From the NCBI GenBank assembly GCA_018105865.1, contig CM030862.1, positions 5,853,144-5,917,143 of the forward strand: a stretch of DNA of 64,000 nt, written 5' to 3'. The stretch comes from Metaphire vulgaris (taxonomy: Eukaryota > Annelida > Clitellata > Crassiclitellata > Megascolecidae). Under the pieces are notes generated by a model. The model had not been told where the DNA came from, did not search any database, and saw nothing but the letters and a program-made list of their open reading frames with translations. The position numbers were made by a program, and so were the translations under genes. Positions 1-10,199 of the stretch are shown here, in pieces. Position 1 is the stretch's first letter. Every line of letters starts with the position of its first letter.

Positions 1-326
1 ATATACTATACCGGAAAAAGTGTCCAAAGTTAAAAATCGGTTGTTAGATAATTTTGAGACGCGTTTCATACTACCGAAACTACATCCGCGGGTTTAGTGA
101 GGTTGCGTTACCTCTGAGGTCGTTGACGCGGAAAAATCGTCCGTTCTAATGGAACCCGGAATGTCAGACCGCTTTTGAAGAATTGAAATTAGCGTTAATT
201 TCGGTTTCGATTTTGGGTTTGCCGAGGGATGAGGGACAATACGTCCTCGACACCAACGCGAGTTTGGGCGCTCTAGGAACTGTATTGTCACAGGTCCCAG
301 ATGGCGTGGAGCGCGTCGTGGCGTAA

Positions 327-1450
327 AGTAAAGTAAAGTAAAGTAAAATCTCGTGGATTTCTATAGCGCCTTGGAAAGCAGCACAACAGTAGCTGCTTAT
401 TCTTAGGCGCTCAGCCTCTCTTAAAATAGCCATAGGAAAGGTGTGGGATCAGCCAGGCAATAGTCAATATCCGAGGGGCAGTGAGGCTAGGTTGTTACAG
501 CTATGGCGGAAATGATTTAAGAAACAGGAAGGATTTAAGCTTAGACCTGAAGACTTGAGGAGATAGTGCAGGAATTATAGGAAACGGGCACTCAGATTTT
601 ATTGTTTGAAAGTGTCCAAGTCTGCGAAGGGAAGCTGGGATCGAGTTCCAGAGTTCAGGTGCAGCGGATGAGAAGGCACGGTTGCAAATTTTCAGGGATG
701 ATTGATTAAGCGGGCGTGACAGAGTGAGATGAGATGACGAACGTGTGGGTCGAGGAGGCTGAGGGGTTAATAGTGACCTAAGGTAGACAGATTTTGATGA
801 CTGAAGTGAGCTATGTGTAAGTGTTATTATCTTATATTGGATACGTTCAGTTATTTTAAGCCAATGTAATGATTTTAGTATGGGTGAAATATGGGAGAAT
901 TTAGGTGACTTAGTAACAGCACGAGCAAGTGCATTTTGTATTGATTGCAATTTGTTGATAGAGGTTTTGGGAAGGTTATAGTAGAGGGAGTTACAATAAT
1001 CTAATTTGGAGTGGACTATTGAGGTGGCAATTGTGGAGGCAGTTTTAGTATCTAGGCAAGGACGTAGGCGGCGAAGGTCACGAATATGAACATAGCAGGC
1101 TTTTGATAATTGGGAAATTTGTGATTCGAAGTTTAGAAAAGAATCAAATTTGAATCCTAGATTTCTAGCATTTGGAACAGCGATTATTGTGGTGTCAGAA
1201 GCCAAAACTAGTTTAGGGTTGTCAATTTTTTTTGAGTTGTTGGGGTAGTCCAATTAAAAGAAACTCTGTCTTAGAAGGGTTAAGAGCGAGGAGATTAGAT
1301 GACATCCAAGCAGAGATTGATGAAAATGCAGATTCAAGCTCAATAATAGAAGCATTGAATGAAAGAGGTGAGAAGGAAAGGAATAGCTGAGTGTCATCGG
1401 CATAGAGTTGGTGATTTAAATTAAGGGAATTAATTAAAGATGAGAGTGGT
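327..1450 (-). mobile_element. 5'-truncated L2/CR1-like LINE inserted in gypsy RNase H
   Basis: Read on the - strand, the piece begins just before the reverse transcriptase motif YADDTQLF (near 1400) and runs to the protein end at 501, which carries SKLDYCNSLYYNLP and APELWNSIPASLRRLGHF. It ends in a 3' tail of TAAAG units (plus-strand 325-347). A frameshift in an A-run lies near 1230. The insertion is bounded by GTGGCGTAA (318-326) and GTGGTGTAA (1451-1459), a 9-bp target duplication with one mismatch. The partner copy at 3397-3765 is closely related. Confidence 0.85.
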
Positions 1451-1695
1451 GTGGTGTAATGGCTGAACGGTGGACGTACCCTGAATAATCACGAAATGTG
1501 ATATTCGGTCACGCGGAAAGAACTGATGGCAGTCGTACAAGAGTGTATAAACCATACCTTTTAGGCTGACTTTTTTCGAATCGACCATGCCACCCTCTCG
1601 TGGCTCCTGTCAATGAAAGGGCCGCTTGAGGGACAAAACGCGAGATGGCTTGAGTACTTGGGTCAATTTTCTTTCGATATCGAACATCGTGCCGG

Positions 1696-2287
1696 TATAG
1701 TATATTATAATGACTCCCATATAATAATAATTCCCCCTCATTATTATATATATAATAATGACTCCCCCCATCATTATTATATATATAATAATAACTCTCT
1801 CTATATTATAATAACTCCTTTAATTTTTCAGAAGCCAGCTGAAATACCATGGTCTAGAACACCAAAAGCTTTTTTATATCGATGATTGTTCCTATAGTGT
1901 GCTTGTGGGATTCAAAATTTGTTGTTTTGGTAACAATTAAATTCATTATTGGCATTTAAGTGGAGAAATATGACTGAAACCATATTGATCAGTGGATAGC
2001 ATATTAAATGCATCTAAGTAGTTTAACATTCTGGTAAGCATTGCCCTTTCAGGAATATTAGGAAAACTGGGAGATTGGAAATGGGTCTATAATTTGATAT
2101 AACCATTTTAGATACATTTTTATAAATTGGGGTTATTTTTCAATTTGTAGGCCTACTTCTTCTGGGGAGTTATTATAACATAGAGAGAGTTATTATTATA
2201 TATATAATAATGAGGGGGAGTCTTTATTATATATATAATAATGAGGGGGAAGTTATTATTATATGGGAGTTATTATAATATGCTACA
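1696..2287. mobile_element. 592-bp foldback element with CCGG target duplication
   Basis: The two ends are inverted copies about 120-130 bp long (1696-1820 and 2160-2287). Each is built of short units rich in TATATATA, ATTATTA and CCCCCTC. They enclose a unique core of about 340 bp with no coding capacity. CCGG directly flanks both ends (1692-1695 and 2288-2291), and the gypsy coding sequence resumes after the element. The superfamily is unknown. Confidence 0.75.
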
Positions 2288-3396
2288 CCGGAGCTCAACA
2301 CGATAATGCCGATTTTCTGTCGCGTCCCCGTTGCCCGATTTTCTCGCCGAGGCAGAACCGCTTCGGGAGCCGGGTATAGACGCTCCTAACCAGTGCGTGC
2401 TGGAGCAGGTTTTAAGTGTATACGCGGTCACCAGAGGGGCGAATACAGATGGGGACGAAACCACATGGGGTTGCTCGTTGCAGCGGGTGAGAGACGCCCA
2501 GACATCCGATCCCTTGATCCGGCAGTTAAAACAGTGGGCGGTAGAGGGACCCCCCGATTTAGAATCTCTACTGGGAGAAGGCCAGGACATTAAGACTTGG
2601 TATATCCAACGGGAACAGATCGAACTTCGCGATGATCTGGTCTATCGTCGTCATACGAGCGGTTTGCTACAACTCGTCGTTCACGTTCACTCAATACCAA
2701 ATTCTTGAATCTTGCACACTCCGGCATTTCCGGCGGACATCTGGGCGTGCGCCGCACGCGATTCCATGTCCGACGCCGCGCCTACTGGACCGGATGGTCT
2801 GGCGACGTCAAACGGTTCGTCGAATGCTGCGAGCGGTGCCAGCGCTACATCCGTCGACTGCTTCCGCTCAATGCGGAAATGCTGAACATTAAAGTCGGCG
2901 AACCGAACGAGTTTTGATCGATTGATCTGACTGGCCCGCATGTGACCAACCGCCATGGCTACCGTTATATCTTTACGGCCATGGACTGTTTCACGCGTTA
3001 CCTCGTGGCGGTATCGCTTAAAAATCAAGAGGCCTTGACGGTCGCACCATCCGTTTTTCGACAACGTAGTCCTCGGGTTCGGCTGCCCGCTGCAGGTGCT
3101 GTCCGACAGCGGTCGTAACGTGGCCGGGAACATGTTCGAGGAGCTCTGTATGATGCTCGGCATCGACAAATTGAGAACTAAGGCATACCGCGGCCAGTCG
3201 AATCCATACATCGAATGCTGGCACAAGTCTCTGAACAGTTTCAAGGCGAAATGCCTCGACAAATCGCACCGCGACTGGCCGGATCAGTTGACGCTCGTGA
3301 CCTCGGTATACAATGCATCCGTTCATGAAATAACACAGTACTCGCCGAATTTTTTGACGTACGGCCGCGAATTGCACATGCCCATTGACATATTGT

Positions 3397-3766
3397 GTAC
3401 GGCAACCGTGCCTTCTCATATGCTGCACCTGAACTCTGGAACTCGATCCCAGCTTCCCTTCGCACACTTGGACACTTTAAAACAATAAAATCTGATTCCT
3501 CATTTCCTATAATTCCCGCACTATCTCCTCAAGTCTTCAGGTCTAAGCTTAAATCCTTCCTGTTTCTGAAATCATTTCCGCCATAGCTGTAACAACCTAG
3601 CCTCACTGCCCTTCGGATATTGACCATTGCCTGGCTGATCCCACACCTTTCCTATAGCTATTTTAAGAGAGGCTGAGCGCCTGAGAATAAGCAGCTACTG
3701 TTGTGCTGCTTTCCAAGGCGCTATAGAAATCCACGAGATTTTACTTACTTACTTACTTACTTACGG
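3397..3766 (+). mobile_element. Short 5'-truncated L2/CR1-like LINE copy
   Basis: Carries only the last 60 or so codons, with AAPELWNSIPASLRTLGHF and a KSFLFLKSFPP end. A 3' UTR follows with GGCGCTATAGAAATCCACGAG and a (TTAC)n tail. It is inserted in the gypsy integrase. TACGGCA occurs at both edges (3399-3405 and 3764-3770), consistent with target-primed insertion. Same family as 327-1450. Confidence 0.85.
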
Positions 3767-4105
3767 CACACCGGCGACAGAGAAGTATGACGGGCCGAGC
3801 GATTTTGTAAATGATCTGCATGCGCGGCTCGAGGATGCTATATACAACAGTGCGCGTTAATTTCGGTGCAGCTGCAGAGCGACGAAGGAACAAATATTTC
3901 CAGTCGGTAAGAGACCCGAAATTTGCAGTCGGGGACCGGGTCTGGTTGTACGTTCCCCGACGACGACAATCCCGATATTTCAAATGGAAAGTTAAAGGGG
4001 TGCAGTCCCCCTTAAAGCTACCCAGGATGGCCTACTGTGTATCCGCTGGATCCGTCCTTGTTATAGAAGACGAGGAGTCGTGTAATCTGTGTTGGCCTTA
4101 GTCCT

Positions 4106-4576
4106 AAACTACGAATGAGACCAAACCACGGATCCGAAACATGACTCGTATTATTAAAGAAATCATAAAAGAAGTAAAATCTCACAGGTTGTGCAAAAAG
4201 TTCGACCACAATACCAACCGTTCAATCACAACGCAATACGTTACTTGTTAATCGATATACGCAGAAAATCAAAACCTAAACTCTACACTAAAACTGAATC
4301 GACGAACAGAATTCAGTCACAACCGCCGATCTTAAACGCCAAATCAAAAACTTCTAACACCTGAATCCAATTCTACGCTCTGCTCTGCCTGCCCACTTGT
4401 CTACTCTCCTCAATCTCTCGCCGGAAGGGAACGTCTTTCTTCCTTCCTTCCTGCCTCACCAGAAAAACGACCCTGGCGCCCCCTGGTGAATCCCCAGGAT
4501 CTTTGCACATATATTAATATAATTATCTATTAATATAATAATTATTAATATTAATATTAATTTATAATCATCATCA
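4106..4576. other. Non-coding; possible gypsy 3' end, TTCC run, AT-rich tail
   Basis: No coding potential. Contains a TTCC-rich run (4438-4453), the sequence CTGGCGCCCCCTGGTG (4473-4488), which resembles both a retroelement primer-binding site (TGGCGCC) and a CTCF site, and an AT-rich stretch (4505-4565) ending in an ATC run. Confidence 0.4.
4476..4489 (-). promoter_or_regulatory. CTCF-like motif
   Basis: GCGCCCCCTGGTGA is the reverse complement of the CTCF core CCASYAGRGGGCGC at 13 of 14 positions. It may equally be part of a retroelement primer-binding site, so function is uncertain. Confidence 0.35.
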
Positions 4577-5160
4577 TCAGTGTTTCTGTCTCTCGACAGG
4601 TCCAGGTATCCAGTTATTCCACTCCGATCGATTGCTTGCTTCTTCTTTGAGTTCCTGATATCCTTTATTCATCATCCACTCCAACATCATCTTTCTCGGT
4701 TTGCCTCTCACTCTCTTTCCCTCCATTTTTCCTTCGATTATTGTTCTTAGTAAAGTGTCATGCCGGAGGACATCTCCCATCCAATTTCTCTGCCTTTTCC
4801 GGATTGTATCTATCAGGCTTCTTTCTTCTTCTATCTCCTTCATGACTTCCTCGTTTGTCTTATGCTCTGTGTATTTTACTTTTAACATTTTCCTCCAAAT
4901 CCACATTTCAAAAGCCTCTAATCGTTTTATATCTTCCTTTCTCATTGTCCACGTCTCCGCCCCATACAACGCCACACTCCATATCAATGTTTTTACCAAT
5001 CTCTTTTTTAGGTTTAGTTTTAGTTTACTTTGCATCAGCTCCTTTCTCTTGTAAAAAGCTTCCTTTGCTATTGCTATACGTCTTTTTATCTCTTTATTGC
5101 ATCTGGCATCGGTTGTTATCAGACTTCCTAGATAGCTAATAGTCTCGCTACTAAGTTCTT
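4577..5160 (-). pseudogene. C-terminal part of RTE/Nimb-like LINE (right half at 6362-7250)
   Basis: Minus-strand reading frame with SYLGSLIT, IAKEAFYKRKEL, ALYGAETWTM, RKRQRNWMGDVLRHD and KRVRGKPRKMM. This is the usual C-terminal region of an APE-type non-LTR retrotransposon protein, ending at 4577. Its N-terminal half lies at 6362-7250 and was separated by insertion of another LINE fragment. The (ATC)n at 4565-4577 is probably its 3' tail. Clade assignment is tentative. Confidence 0.8.
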
Positions 5161-6361
5161 AGAAGAACTCTCCGAAATCCTCCAGATCCTTATCCTTCAA
5201 TCCTGCCCCATCATCATTGGGGGGGGTTAACATTCACGTACAGGATCTGACGGATACTGACACGATCCGCTTTAACGAACTGCTAAATACGTACGCGCTG
5301 AAGCAACATGTAGACTGCGAGACGCACATCGCCCACTCCACCCTTGACCTTGTTATCACTTTTGCAAACTCCGAGGAACAAGTAACTATCGAGGTAGATC
5401 CTCCATCGATTATATCTGATCATTCTTGTATTACCTCGGTGCATGATTTTCCTCGGACAATCGCACCGACATCCTATAAGGAAGTGCGCAGCTGGCGTAA
5501 GGTCGATCGGTCACTGCTAATTGAAGCCATCAAACAAAGCCCTTTAGCAAACATCCCGGAAAATTGTGGAGTCGAAGAGATGTTTACCCTATACAACGAA
5601 ACGCTACGGAACATAGCGGATCACTTTGCTCCTGCACATATTATCCGAACAAATCGCAGACCAATCTTGGCATGGTTCGACGATGAATGTCAAACTGCTC
5701 GCAGAACATGTCGTCGCTTGGAGCGCAAATACAAGAGAACTCGCACCAAAGCTGATTTAAATGAATGGGTCAAAACTTTGAGAAATAAATTTGACCTTAT
5801 ACGGAGGAAGAAGGATGATTATTGGGAAAAAAGAATTTTAAGTGAAGGTCGCTCAAACTCAAAAGTATGGAAATCCCTCTCTCAACTTCTTGGAAAGAAA
5901 AAAAAACTTTTGTAAAATCGACCGAAAGTCTAAATGCGGAATCTTTTGCAGATTTCTTCCATACCAAAGTCCTCAAGATTAGAAAAGATCTTGAAACCTT
6001 GTCTCCTCCAGTCATAACCAAGACGTTTTCGGCAGTAGATCTATCAGTGTTCACACCGGCAACCGAAACGGAGATCCGTAAGTTAATAATGGACTCTCCG
6101 ACTAAATCGAACCTGCTTGACCCCATCCCGGCTTTCCTACTGAAGGAGCTCCTCGATCCGTTGTTAAACTTTATCACGAACATGATAAACATCTCGCTAG
6201 AGAAAGCGCACCTCCCGCCGTCCGAGAAAACTTCGATTATTTTTCCTCGCTTGAAGAAACAGAGCCTGGATCCTTATGAACTCTCAAATTATAGACCTAT
6301 ATCAAATTTTTCATTCATCTCAAAGACCATTGAGAAAATTGTTGCAAACAGGATAAATTCC
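5161..6361 (+). mobile_element. Internal fragment of an L2/CR1-like LINE (endonuclease to RT fingers)
   Basis: The + strand encodes the back half of an APE endonuclease (a GD/GG-VNIHV motif near 5222, SDHSCI near 5427), a linker ending KVWKSLSQLLG, then the start of a reverse transcriptase (PIPAFLLKEL, SNYRPISNFSFISK). A frameshift occurs in an A-run at 5898-5908. Both the 5' end and the entire 3' half are missing, which is unusual because LINE copies normally keep their 3' end. It interrupts the minus-strand LINE exactly between its VKEF and YLGS residues. I see no clear target duplication. Confidence 0.78.
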
Positions 6362-7250
6362 TTCACTTGCTCTATGATCTGTCCATAAACCTTTATTTCC
6401 ACTCTCATTCCTTCTTTTTTACTTATTACCATAACTTTAGTCTTTTTTGTATTGATTCTCATTCCATACTTTTCTGACACTTGTATCAGTTTATCCATTA
6501 CTTCCTGAAGCCCTTTTTGATTGATTGCTAGCATGGCCTGATCGTCTGCGAAGCGCAGCGCCTTTAGTAGTACTCCTCCGACTTTAACTCTCTTATCTGT
6601 ATTCTCCATCGCCTCTTGTACTAATTCTTCGATGTATATGCTAAACAGCAGCGGTGACAGTGGACATCCCTGCCTTACTCCTCTCCCAATCATACACGAT
6701 TCACTCAGTTCTCCCTCTATTCTCACCTTCACTGACTGTCCAAGGTATAGGTTTGCTATCAGTCTTCTGTCTCTCCAATCCACTCCCACCCTTTTCAGTG
6801 CTCTCATCAAAATCCTCCAGTCTACTCTGTCAAACGCTTTGTCGTAATCCACGAAGCATATATAGATATTTTTCCATTTTGAAGTCTTCTCTCACTTAGC
6901 ATTCTTAAGCATCCGATTGCATCCCGTGTTCCTTTCCTTCCGAAACCCAAACTGATCCTCTCAAGGAATCCTATTACATCTGTTTTCGCTTGTACTCTTT
7001 TTGTAATGACCTTGAGTATTATCTTCGCCGCATGGCATAATAGACTGATAGTTCTATGGTCCTCGCATTCCATTGCATTTACTTTCTTTTTAATCGGAAT
7101 CATTATTGATTGTAGAAAATCGTTCGGCCATTCTCCTGTCATATAGATTTGTTGGCAGATTTCGACCAGTTCGTTTGTTGCATTCTCTCCTAGTATCTTT
7201 ATTGCTTCTGCTGGTATGTTGTCCACTCCTTCTGCTTTGTTTAATTTATA
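6362..7250 (-). pseudogene. RT domain of RTE/Nimb-like LINE, split from 4577-5160
   Basis: Minus-strand reverse transcriptase. N-terminal fingers are at 7250-6860 (LNKAEGVDNIPAEAIK). The palm follows, with DKAFDRVDW, GVRQGCPLSPLLF and the catalytic RFADDQAML near 6540. A frameshift separates the two parts near 6850, next to SIYASWITTKRLTE, where the DYDKAFD motif is expected. It is a dead copy. Confidence 0.82.
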
Positions 7251-7264
7251 ATAATATATATTAA

Positions 7265-7680
7265 TATAATAATTAATATTGCGCTGGGTAGGACATGTGG
7301 TGCGTATGCCCGACAACCGCATACCAAAACATATTTTACGACCAGCTGGTCTCTGGCAAGCGTCTACAGGGTGCTCCCATGAAACGGTATAAAGACTCTC
7401 TCAGGCACAATCTAATGCAATGCGCCATCGACCCGAAAGATCTGGCCAGTGCGCCACTAAACAGGGCAGCCTGGAAAAGCAGCTGTTACAAAGCAGTTGT
7501 AAAATTTTAAGAACAGCGTGCTGCAATACTGAAACACAAAAGATCCTTGCGAAAGGCGGCCACCCACGACAATCCTGGTAAATGGTCATGCGACAAATGA
7601 CCAAGAACTTGCCATCCAAGAATCGGGCTTCACTCGCAGAGAAACTCAGGTGATTCGTCGACCTCGACGATGCAGTCCAT
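7265..7680 (+). mobile_element. 3' end of another LINE, tailed by (ATT)n
   Basis: A C-terminal LINE protein remnant with GKRLQGAPMKRYKDSLR, ending near 7510, followed by a 3' region. The preceding bases read as WVGHVV-type sequence in another frame. The (ATT)n tract at 7681 may be its tail. Confidence 0.65.
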
Positions 7681-7681
7681 A

Positions 7682-7724
<43 letters not shown>
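7681..7724. repeat. (ATT)n microsatellite, left half
   Basis: About 15 uninterrupted units. The tract resumes at 8472 after the Helitron insertion. Confidence 0.95.
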
Positions 7725-7725
<1 letters not shown>

Positions 7726-8470
7726 CTATAATATTAAGATCCTTATCTGTGTGTCTCTCTGTTACCTTCAAGCGTTCTGATTGGTTGACTGTTGGTAGAC
7801 GGTTTAGACCGTTTAGTCCTTACGTCGCGATGCGTTGGTGGGCGAGCGTTGACTATTGGTAGACGGTTTAGACCGTTTAGTCCTTACGTCGCGATGCGTT
7901 GGTGGACGATGTTCGAAGACGACGTTGCTATTGGTAACAATTGTTCGTAGAACCGGTTTAGTCGAGTCATTGCAGCGTCAGAGGGCTGGGCGTGCGACGA
8001 CGTTGCTATTGTTTAGACCGTTTAGTCCTTACGTCGCGATGCGTTGGTGGGCGAGCGTTGACTATTGGTAGACGGTTTAGACCGTTTAGTCCTTACGTCG
8101 CGATGCGTTGGTGGACGATGTTCGAAGACGACGTTGCTATTGGTAACAATTGTTCGTAGAACCGGTTTAGTCGAGTCATTGCAGCGTCAGAGGGGTGGGC
8201 GTGCGACGACGTTGCTATTGGTAACAATTGTTCGCAGCCTGAGGTAGTTGCAACGTACATTTTAACGTACACAAAAAATACGTGTACAGCGTCACAAATG
8301 GCCACAGTTGCGTGATTTTAACGTACATAGGCCTAATTATTACGTGGCGCAGAGCTTGGCTAGGTGGCGATCATTGAAATGTTGTTCAGCATGAATTCAA
8401 TGATTGGGTATTAGGTATAGGTATTGGATTAGTATTATCCTGCACTGCGAGCGAAGCGAGTATCTTTCTA

Positions 8471-8471
<1 letters not shown>
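7725..8471 (+). mobile_element. Non-autonomous Helitron (747 bp) inside (ATT)n
   Basis: Starts with TC (TCTATAATATTAAG) immediately after an A and ends with CTAG immediately before a T. These are the Helitron A|T insertion rule and its TC...CTRR termini. The GC-rich motif GCGAGCGAAGCGAG lies 10 bp before the 3' end, where a terminal hairpin is expected, although it does not form a perfect stem. There are no inverted repeats, no target duplication and no Rep/helicase coding sequence. It contains a 209-bp tandem repeat. Confidence 0.72.
7802..8243 (+). repeat. 209-bp tandem repeat within the Helitron
   Basis: Unit 1 is 7802-8010 and unit 2 is 8011-8219, almost identical, followed by a short partial third unit. 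Each unit contains the sub-repeat TTTAGACCGTTTAGTCC twice, so there is also an internal repeat of about 60 bp. Confidence 0.93.

Positions 8472-8551
<80 letters not shown>
8472..8551. repeat. (ATT)n microsatellite, right half
   Basis: Continuation of the tract at 7681-7724 beyond the Helitron. Confidence 0.95.
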
Positions 8552-8613
8552 GCTTCCGCGGTTCCTTGTCTGTTGCCTGGTGTCTTCATTTCTCAATGTT
8601 AGATATTTGTGTG

Positions 8614-8712
8614 GCGAACCAGGCCTTATGTATTACTTTCCCAGGATGGCTGACGCCCGACCGCTACATAGGATTAAATCTCTCAACTAAGGCGTGTGGG
8701 TGGTCGACTTAG
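8614..8712 (+). repeat. Dispersed repeat shared with 63515-63582
   Basis: The segment with GCGAACCAGGCCT, TATGTA and AAGGCGTGTGGGTGGTCGACTTA matches 63515-63582 (GCGAACCGGGCCT, AAGGCGCATGGGGGTCGACTTA). In both places an AAT/ATT tract precedes it. Probably the end of a retroelement; the class is unknown. Confidence 0.6.
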
Positions 8713-8790
8713 CTTTTTTGGCTAAGGTTTTACTATTAGTTGGCTGATTCCTTCTCTTTATGTCTCTATTGGACCATACTTCTTCAATCT

Positions 8791-8968
8791 CAGGTACTAC
8801 CTTGTCTTTTCCTGTCTCAGGTACTACCTCCACTTCTCTCAGGTACGGTACTACCTCAACTCCTCTCAGGCACTACCTGTACATGATTCCTTTCACGTAC
8901 TACATCGCTATCTCTTATCTCAGGTACTACCTTTAACCTCTCTATATTGGCCGACTCGAGTACTACCT
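8791..8968. repeat. Array of palindromic AGGTACTACCT motifs
   Basis: TCAGGTACTACCT-type boxes begin near 8791, 8818, 8846, 8867, 8894 (degenerate), 8921 and 8957, with spacings of about 20-36 bp. The core AGGTA-C-TACCT is an inverted repeat. A related AGGTACCACCT lies near 10178. Spacer sequences are not conserved, which argues against simple recent tandem duplication. Confidence 0.8.
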
Positions 8969-9550
8969 AGGGAGATTTTGCATTTCTGCTTGTTTTACAC
9001 GGCTACTGAAATCTACCGCGTTCAGCGCGTTATAGCTACCGGAATACACGCCACATATACAATCTCACTATTGCCGATTCAAACTTCCCCGGTTTGTTAT
9101 TTAATTCCTTTTTGTGAATTTCAGTCGTATAATTATATGGATTCCTGATTAATTATTTTACCAAGCTCACTTATTGTCGTAGGAATTAATTTTACGTCGA
9201 TTATTGAACTTGAAGGAGTTAGAAGCCGTTTTGTCGGAAGCGTCCGTCTGGCCGTTTAACATTGCGCAATAGGAGAATCTTTGATCGCTCATAACTTAAT
9301 AATTATAAGTGCTAGAAATATGGTTTTGCCCTTCGCTCAAAGCTAATTTTCTTATGTATCCGAGGGTATGATTTTTATAAACAGTTGTTATTCAATTCGC
9401 TTGTAAGAACACGTCAAATATTTAACATTGAGGAGACAGAGAAAGGTCATTGACCTAATTTCGGTTATTACGCCTTTTTTGATTGGCTGAAGAGACGAAT
9501 CTAGTCGATAGGACGATTTCTATTGGTTGGGGTTTCCCCTTCTCCAGCCT
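8969..9550. other. Unclassified non-coding sequence
   Basis: Unique AT-rich sequence with no ORF, repeat or motif I can recognise. It may be part of an LTR-like element that includes the motif array upstream and the TATA-like site downstream. Confidence 0.3.
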
Positions 9551-9559
9551 CTCCATTTT

Positions 9560-9573
9560 TTTAAAATAAAAGG
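9560..9573 (+). promoter_or_regulatory. TATA-like AT-rich box
   Basis: TTAAAATAAAAGGA lies between the AGGTACTACCT array and the hairpin array. A promoter role is inference. Confidence 0.25.
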
Positions 9574-9638
9574 ATGAGAGCTCGGCGTGTAAACGAGTTC
9601 GATATGAACTCCCGTCTGAGTTTCGGTTACTTCTTTCA

Positions 9639-9768
9639 AGGCGAAACGCCTCACTTCTGTCTACGGCTGGGTCTTTTGGAGGCAAAACGCCTCACTTCCG
9701 GCTACGACTTGGTCTTTCCGAGGCGAAACGCTTCACTTTCAACTTGGCAGTAATAGGGCGGCGAAACG
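9639..9768. repeat. Array of four GAGGCGAAACGCCTC hairpins
   Basis: Four copies of a palindrome of the type AGGCG-AAA-CGCCT begin near 9639, 9680, 9719 and 9754, at about 40-bp intervals. The second has GAGGCAAAACGCCTC and the fourth GCGGCGAAACGCTGC. In copies 2 and 4 substitutions keep some pairing. The first two intervals also share CACTTCYGKCTACG, so the array arose by duplication. Confidence 0.75.
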
Positions 9769-9789
9769 CTGCATATACAGTTCCAGTTG

Positions 9790-10191
9790 AGCCTTATGCT
9801 GCGAACAGTGGCCGCAGATTTATTTTGCGTTTATGTTATATATTTGATTGTTCGTGACTGGTGTTAGTTAATGCTTAGCATAGGTAAAGTCAAACTATTT
9901 TGTAGTCAATGGCAATTCGTTGCTTAGCATTGCTGTGACAGATAGGACAATATAGTAAGGAAATTTTGGCCTAGAAATAAGAAGATAATATAATGAATGT
10001 ATTTGTTGCATAATTGTTGAAGAAAATATATTTATTCGCGGACTTGTTTCTAATTCTCACAAGCAGGCTATGCCAGAACCAGGTAGGGACCCAGATTGTT
10101 TTGCGAAGTCTCTCTTTTGAAATTATCCCCTTACATTATTTGTAAATTCGCTACAACCTCACGGTGGACAATTCTCCAGGTACCACCTAGG
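9790..10191. other. Unclassified non-coding sequence
   Basis: No coding potential. Contains AACCAGGTAGGGACCCAGATTG (about 10077-10098), which could be a retroelement leader, but no LTR pair is seen. Confidence 0.3.
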
Positions 10192-10199
10192 GATCTACC

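Larger units (their letters stand above)
1..4105 (+). pseudogene. Decayed Ty3/gypsy retrotransposon pol (RT tail, RNase H, integrase)
   Basis: Remnant of an LTR-retrotransposon polyprotein entering from the left edge. Reading along the + strand in shifting frames: the end of the reverse transcriptase connection (around 1-180), RNase H (about 170-320, with residues LDTNASLGALGTVLSQ, then 1480-1690 with SVTRKELMAVV and ARWLEYLGQFSFDIEH), a spacer (2290-2700), the integrase HHCC zinc-binding region (about 2700-2915, ending CERCQRY), the catalytic core (about 2920-3390, with DLTGP and SDSGRN), and the integrase C-terminal part with GDRVWLYVPRR (about 3930-3965). In-frame stops occur near 150, 1497 and 2917, with frameshifts near 2690 and 3055. 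Three later insertions (327-1450, 1696-2287, 3397-3765) interrupt it. It cannot encode a working protein. No flanking LTR pair is proven. Confidence 0.88.
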
